This document shows positions 58,401 through 64,000 of a stretch of DNA of 64,000 nt, piece after piece. Position 1 is the first letter of the stretch; each line of letters begins with the position of its first letter. The notes below the pieces were generated by a model. That model was given only the letters and a program-made list of their open reading frames with translations. It did no database searches and was not told the DNA's origin. The position numbers and the translations under genes were made by a program. The stretch comes from Cliona cf. orientalis (lineage: Eukaryota; Porifera; Demospongiae; Clionaida; Clionaidae): positions 6,879,000 through 6,942,999 of the forward strand of contig OZ005691.1 in assembly GCA_963930775.1 (NCBI GenBank). Direction: 5' to 3'.

Positions 58401-61400
58401 AGACAGCTGAGCAGGCAAGTGACTGTAGGGTGAGTCAAAATTCTCTTCACTCTTAGCAGGAAGTGGAAGATGACAGTGTCCATTAATGAGAGAAGACAGG
58501 TCTCTGTGACTAAATACACACAAAGATATCCAGAATGAGTACTAGCTATACTGGCTAGCACACAACCCTCATTTTTACTAGCTAGCCCTCGCTACACATC
58601 ATAACATAAACATAATGACCAACGCATCATAGCTAGTATGTTTGGTGTTATATATTGTGCTTGTAGGTCTAGTGAAACTACTGTAGCATCTAATAAATTT
58701 AATACAACTTATTCTCTCAGACTTTGGACGATATCACCACTGAAGTGGCATTCATGGCCAATACCGTAATTCGTGAAATTTTCGTTATTAAAAAACTTGT
58801 CGCTTGCGCAAAGTAACGAAAATTTTTTTACGTGAAAATACTTTACCTGCACTAATTTATACAGCAAATAGATGGCATGCGCTTGAAGTTGACAAAAATA
58901 TTTGTTACGCGAAATTTCTAACACAAAATTTTGCAAATGAAACTAACACAAATTACGATATTTTTGCATGCACATTAATTTTATGCTTTGTGTACAATTA
59001 TAATGGAACACTTGACCATATCCCCAGTAGCTAAATATAGTTGTAATGGTGCATATCGTAGGATATCAATATAGTGTGTACAAAGTTTACATTGATGCCC
59101 AGTGCCTCAATCGCAGAGATGGAGTCAGAGACAGAGTTTGGACCGCAAGTTTCGATGCTTTAATCACAGAGACAAATTTGACAGCACAGTATTCGAACTT
59201 CAGATTGGTTGTGGAATGGCACGCTGCATGCATGATGCATCAGGTCTGTGTATTAATATTATAGCGCAATGCTAGCTTTATTTATCCACGGGATTACGTA
59301 AGCCAAGAGAACGCATAAAGTTCGGCCACCCGTACTTGTCAGAGAAGGTGACATGCAGCTTGTAAAGTACTCGCTGGATACACATGTAAGATACTCCACA
59401 TATTATACCGATTTTCAGGTCCCCGACTCCATCGAGACCCTAAATTTTCTCAAAATTATCTCATAGATTACACCACAGGTTTCATAATAGGCTACACCAT
59501 AATTACCACATGCTAGGGGCAAATGTTGGTCATTCAGCCCTAAGTGAGTAAATTCTAATGTTGAGTGAAATAATGGTACATTGCACAAATATCATACTAT
59601 AGGTAAGTGCGCCATACTGATAGGTCTGAGGGAAATAGGCATAGCAGTTTGGCTAACAATACCGCAATCAGCACGATTCTGTGCAACTACATGTAAGATG
59701 TAGATAAGGAGTTTATACGTTCTGAGTTTAGAATTGTTCACACAGTTCAGATACAATAGGATAATGCATGCAGGAAGTGATCATCCACATACTTGGCAGT
59801 TTTTTTGCTATTAAAAACATACTTTTTGGACTTTCCAATAAGAATGTAGTGTTGAATAAATTCCATAACATTGAGCTTAGGAACTGATTCTGGACAATAG
59901 CTTTCACGGAGAGGAGAGCTACGCAAGTTCTCCATGATTGTAGCCACAAACTGATTCAAAAATACAACCTGTGCAAAAGTGGGAGGATATTTACACAATA
60001 ATCAGTGCACAATTCAAGTTATAACCATGCGTACCACGTCACATATTACTGCATATAGTAGATCATTGCTTGATTCATTCTCCGTGGAATAGGACAAAAG
60101 ATGTAGAAGTGGTGTATCATCACCCAGGCTACTAGGATGTTTAGTGTTAGTACATCCTGTTAGCTCAACATAAGCATTGAATGTCCCTGCAATAGCAATC
60201 ATTACACATAATACTTTTTATAATGAAACCTCGGCGCATGCATGCACCGTAGTGTTGGGGTAATCATTGCATTTGTGTGTGTGTCTGTCTGTCTGTCTGT
60301 CTGTTACCACGAAATCTGCTGCCTACCTCGTTTATACACAGAAAACAAAGTGTTATAGTCTAGGAGTGGTGTTTTCAAGGATTTAGTCAATGGTTTCCTT
60401 TCAACTCGAAGGGTATGGTAATTAGCAACAGATCCAACAAGACAACCAGCTCATCACTGATCGTAGCACACTGGCAGATAGGCTTCTTGGCTTTGCTGTG
60501 CATGCTATAAGCTGCTGACACAGTCAGCACTGTATGCACATGTGATACTGCTGCCTACTATGCAATCGTGTGCAACGTGCACGCATTCTTGTGGTCACTC
60601 CTTTGACTCTGGCTAGGCCATACGCAATATTGATGTGCTTGATCCCTGTGACATGATGTGAGCAAATTGCAGTAATAAATATGACAGGCAGTACTGCTCA
60701 GTGCACTTCTGCGTTGCGCTGAGGGTTTCATACTATAGTACTTTATAAATATTTGTGGTTTGATACTAAGTTTATGGGATCACCATACATGCATGTACAC
60801 ACTGTATACATATAGTGGGGAATTTTCGAGGGGTCCATGTTTGCAGATAATAGACTGACCATAAAAATTAAACCTGTGAAAAAAGTATGATTATATAGTG
60901 CATTATAATGCTTGGTCACACGTAGCAGCGAAATTAAACGCTAAAGATTGCCTATCTGCTAGAATTGAACCCCTCAAGTTTCCTGCTATAATTAAAGTTC
61001 TATCTAATTCCGAGCATTCAAAACCTGTTACAGTAAGCACTACACTGCATGCTCTCTGCTGGATATATCGGTTACCAACATAATGGCTGTACTTACTCTT
61101 AAGCTTATCATAGTGTGCTGTATCATGATGAGGGATGTACTTAGGTGTCACTTTTGCTAATCGGCCAAGAGTAATAGCTGCAGCTTCATCGTATGTTACA
61201 GCATAAGTGAGCTCAGTGTGCAAACACTGGTAGAGTTCAACAACATCAGGGAGAAGATCCACTCCCAGCCTTAATCGTGGATACTGAAGAACAAATTGAC
61301 ATAATGGGTACTCTGGACCGCTGGGATCAGCACTGCTTGTGTTGGATAGGACTCTAAGAGTAAGAGCTTTCACATCAGGAAACCATGGATAGCGGCTGTT

Positions 61401-64000
61401 GAGATGCCTGAGAAAAGTAATCATAGATAATAATAATAATTGTACTCTACAATTGCTCTATTTATACTCACATTATGCTCTTCATTACAGAAAGTTGAGT
61501 AACTTCATTGTGCTTTGCGAACTGTAGAAATAATTGACTTTCATAAATATAAAGACAACATCTTTCTAACTATACGATGGATTCAGTGTGCTTACAAGTC
61601 ACTCAGGTGCCTAGGTCTCAAGAAGTGGAAATTTTGTGCTCACAATTACGATGACGACGACATACTAGGTAGAGAGACTTGTAAGATAAAGTGTATAGCT
61701 ATACACTTTATCTTACACTTGTAAGATAAAGTGTATAGCTATACACTTTATCTTACAAGTCTCTCTACCTAGTATGTCGTCGTCATCGTAATTGTGAGCA
61801 CAAAATTTCCACTTCTTGAGACCTAGGCACCTGAGTGACTTGTAAGCACACTGAATCCATCGAATTCGGTGAAATCTGGCTTCAGTATGCTTTGAATAGT
61901 CCACGAGCGTTACAAATAGTGCCTTTTTATTGACTACCACAACCATGCCTATCGATAGTGCCTACTCAATGCACAATGCATGCAGGCCATATGCTTTCCG
62001 CTCATGTGGAAAACTAGTACACTGGTATTATGGTAAAGATTGTTGAAATAATGTTGGTAAATTATATGCTGCTAGCCCAGGCTGCTATCCGCCAACTGAA
62101 AGGTGAAGCCAAATCAGAATGCAAGATACATGTAGCTAACCAAGTGTAAGTAGTAGGAGTCCATATCTTCCTAGGTCTGGGGCAAAGAGAGGATGGTTTT
62201 TGGAATATCATCACTGGACCCTTGCAACTATGCCTCACATGTAGCATTTTCACTATTCTTATCAAATTCACAAAATTTAACCATGCACATAAAAGTTTCC
62301 AGAATTGCAGTATCGTAACCTGTACAGATTGTGCAATATGCACGTGGTATATGCTCTATAGAGCTCTAGTTATGTTAACTAACTTCACTGTTTAGCGTCA
62401 GTACTTTTTCTATCTCCCATGACACAATTAGGAATGAAACATTATGTTGGTAAGATTCCCCTGTTGTATACACAATAATCAGTCCCTTCTAATGCACTTT
62501 TGGTGATACCTTAAGATAGATTTATAGCAATAATCAAATGGCCCTTCAACCATAAAAATTCATAAGCAGTACGTCTTGCTTCCATGCATTACAATTACAT
62601 GTACATATACATACATTCACTTTCAGTGCATTCCATTGTGGTAAGAAGATATGACTGTGCCAAGTCTGTTCATAGTTGTCCAACTCAGCCTGTGTATGAA
62701 GCTTCCCACAGAGAGGTGAAGTTGACGTCACATCATGCTGTATCATAACAATTATACATTATCCTAGCACTGCATACATGTACATGTATATGGAATATGG
62801 GCCCACGTCGTCTATTGTTTGCTCAATTTGCCTCACTTTGCCATTGAAGCACATATGTACATGTAAACTGTAGAAGATCGTTAGCTTGACTGATCCAGTG
62901 ATCAAACACCCAAGTTGGGAATAATACATGCACGTAAATCAAAACATGCTAATTCCTAGGTGCATTAAAAAATCCATACCTACATGGAATTACGTATCCA
63001 TGATTATTACAATGGAATTACGCATCCATAATACCATTACATTGATTCTATCAACAAACCTCAAGAAGGTTGGTTAGACATCCACGGACAAACAATAATC
63101 TCTCTTCCTCGGAAATGTTCAACCCATCCTTCAGTAGCTTCCACATTGTGAACATCTGGGTAGCACAGTATCGTCGAAGAGGCTCTTCTTCAGATATCAT
63201 CTTTCCAGACAGTTTCTGTTCCACATCCTTTTGAGTAAGCAGTGCAACTGAGAATCCACAGAAGCTACTCCACAAGATCAAATAAAGCGATTGAATATTA
63301 AGAGTGCCTCTTGTAGCATGTTTTATATAATCATGGCGGCCAAAAAATCCATCCAATGAAAGTTTAACACCAGTATCGTAGAATTTAGTATCAGGGCCAA
63401 CAGGTACATCATACTACAAAAAGTTGGCAGAGTAAAATAAATGTACAAGCAATAAAGTAAAATATAGCATTACCATAAATCCTGCTAAGAAAGTGTTTGT
63501 GAGTTCGTCAGGAGTGAACATGCTATACCACAGATGGGTAGACTGAGGCTGACAACCCAGGGTGATGGCAATCATGTATACAAGAGTTGCTCTCAGATCA
63601 GCATCCGACTGAGCTGCTTAAATAATATTACATAATCAACAGAGTATATGCAGTATTGATGTTATGACTGACATTCATGGTCACTGTTGGGTGGACAGAA
63701 CAGTGCAAATAGAGGATCACCATCAGAAGTACCCTTAACCATTTCTTCTGGATCTACAAAGCAAAGGAGCAACCAGATGCAGTGAGGACCAAGCCGTCTT
63801 GCAAAACTGTCACTAGTAATTGCTTTTGCCAAGTGCTGAGAAGGTCTCTGTTTACATGATAATAATTAGAGAAAAGCAAAAAAAAACTTGGATGATTAGC
63901 TCACTTTCTTCACAAAAAAGTCATTGTATGTTGCAAGCCATAAGGCCATCTTGAAACATGCACTTTTGTTCATTGCTAAGGTTTTTCCAGATGTGACTAC
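52487..64000 (-). CDS. RNF213-like giant E3 ligase, C-terminal part with tandem SAM domains (partial; 5' end outside window)
   Basis: Exons (minus strand): 64000-63905, 63847-63673, 63616-63474, 63413-63060, 62737-62615, 62319-62239, 61521-61472, 61407-61097, 60186-60035, 59968-59823, 58509-58255, 58191-58131, 57754-57649, 56218-56099, 56043-55913, 55861-55674, 55623-55526, 55461-55340, 54107-53800, 53260-53210 and 52935-52487 (stop TAA); about 1,170 codons. All junctions are in phase except 58131/57754, which is off by two bases. The helical body recalls the C-terminal region of RNF213: LLPDVVELYQCLHTELTYAV, then DDTPLLHLLSY with SNDLLYAVICDV, then VMEFIQHYILIGK, then SAIPDGVFLEHYVSLRLFL. 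RNF213 is a cytosolic AAA+ RING/RZ-finger ligase of immune and lipid-droplet biology; its AAA and RING parts would lie upstream of this window. This family call rests on remembered motif order and is moderate. The last exon encodes two SAM domains (LSVEDIVKFLQHVKLEQYAT..., and QSVEEVVKFLEDNKQFRQFA...), joined by an acidic, low-complexity exon (54107-53800). Many introns are only 49-66 bp. Confidence 0.68.
52998..53140. repeat. Foldback repeat (family 'cataagccaggct') in an RNF213-like intron
   Basis: It runs from tacgtaaattgcaaatattc to cttgagatttacggta and includes cacataagccaggctata. It sits directly upstream of the acceptor of the tandem-SAM exon, and makes the open frame of that exon look longer than the true exon. 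Confidence 0.7.
54464..54589. repeat. Foldback of the 'gttagacactgtt' family
   Basis: Arms gttagacactgttgagtcgg and cctcctaaacagtgtctaac; centre with ccctcgctttgctcgggatt. Its flank at 54315-54345 (gatcatagctgtaacaaata) is again shared with the other copies. It lies in the intron 54108-55339. Confidence 0.8.
56245..56665. repeat. Dispersed repeat with 'gcctgccaagcaggc' palindrome, inverted copy
   Basis: It contains ctcgcttcgctcgaggctcg, gcctgccaagcaggcctgtc, gcggcgcttgcgccgc and ends caatcgtaggccttctgaac. It is the inverted, longest member of the family at 13345-13560 and 36022-36205. Open frames on both strands come from the repeat. Confidence 0.75.
59425..59510. repeat. Dispersed repeat ('ttttctcaaaattatctcatag' family)
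   Basis: The words accctaaattttctcaaaat and agattacaccacaggtttca match 8385-8475, and inverted 50535-50640. Confidence 0.7.
60232..60310. repeat. (TG)n(TCTG)n repeat block
   Basis: It contains cgcatgcatgcaccgtagtg, then gtgtgtgtgtctgtctgtct and gttaccacg. The block at 14752-14815 has the same order of words (cgcatgcatgagaggtacgg, gtgtgtgtgtctgttaccac), so it is an interspersed repeat with an internal microsatellite. Confidence 0.6.
61575..61862. repeat. Perfect palindrome: 142-bp arms, 4-nt loop
   Basis: The left arm starts cgatggattcagtgtgctta and the right arm ends with its exact inverse; I compared the two arms base by base and found no mismatch. The loop is actt. Within each arm a smaller palindrome gataaagtgtatag / ctatacactttatc borders the loop. 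It lies in the RNF213-like intron 61522-62238. There is no TACCGTA end and no other copy in the window. Confidence 0.93.

Noticed and set aside
62198-62319. Alternative frame of the exon at 62319-62239 (YDTAILETFMCMVKFCEFD...)
   Set aside because: It looks protein-like, but both its ends are out of phase with the exons on either side. The adopted frame is in phase at both ends.

Overview
This is a eukaryotic nuclear window from an animal, most likely an early-branching invertebrate such as a demosponge. The genus cannot be fixed from sequence alone. The support is spliceosomal genes with GT-AG introns, many of them only 50-65 bp, animal-type domain combinations, and intergenic and intronic DNA packed with short inverted-repeat (MITE-like) elements. 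I see no bacterial operon, plasmid, phage or CRISPR feature.

Four protein-coding genes can be rebuilt exon by exon with consistent splice phases. (1) About 3743-12820, plus strand: the 3' part of a formin, covering the C-terminal portion of the FH2 domain, a linker and a C-terminal PH domain; its 5' end was not found. (2) 12987-21629, minus strand: a complete five-exon UEV gene (UBE2V1/UBE2V2, Mms2-like; 139 aa). It converges tail to tail with the formin, with 166 bp between stop codons. (3) 25697-52120, plus strand: a complete 13-exon RBM17/SPF45 splicing factor (408 aa; G-patch plus C-terminal UHM), spread over 26 kb by introns full of repeats. (4) 52487 to the window end, minus strand: 21 exons (about 1,170 codons) of the C-terminal part of a very large protein that I read as RNF213-like. 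It ends in two tandem SAM domains. It converges with RBM17, with 366 bp between stops.

UBE2V and RBM17 are divergent, and their start codons are separated by 4.07 kb (21630-25696) with no gene I recognise. The remaining DNA, mainly large introns, holds dozens of foldback or TIR elements. Many otherwise unrelated families begin TACCGTA and end TACGGTA, and several are nested in one another (for example 18324-18914 inside 18194-19172, 9751-10070 inside 9647-10148, 47246-48027 inside 47141-48256). There are decayed retroelement pieces: a LINE-type endonuclease relic (about 15190-16360), a Penelope-like RT fragment (30405-30590, minus) and a GIY-YIG endonuclease relic (38236-38650). A perfect palindrome with 142-bp arms sits in an intron at 61575-61862.

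The genes work in separate processes: actin nucleation (formin), K63-linked ubiquitin chain formation (UEV), 3' splice-site choice (SPF45) and, if the assignment holds, giant AAA+ E3 ligase activity (RNF213-like). I see no evidence of a cluster acting together. The points most worth follow-up are the RNF213-like protein with tandem SAM domains, the formin with a C-terminal PH domain, the shared TACCGTA termini of many MITE families with subterminal word arrays, and the perfect palindrome.
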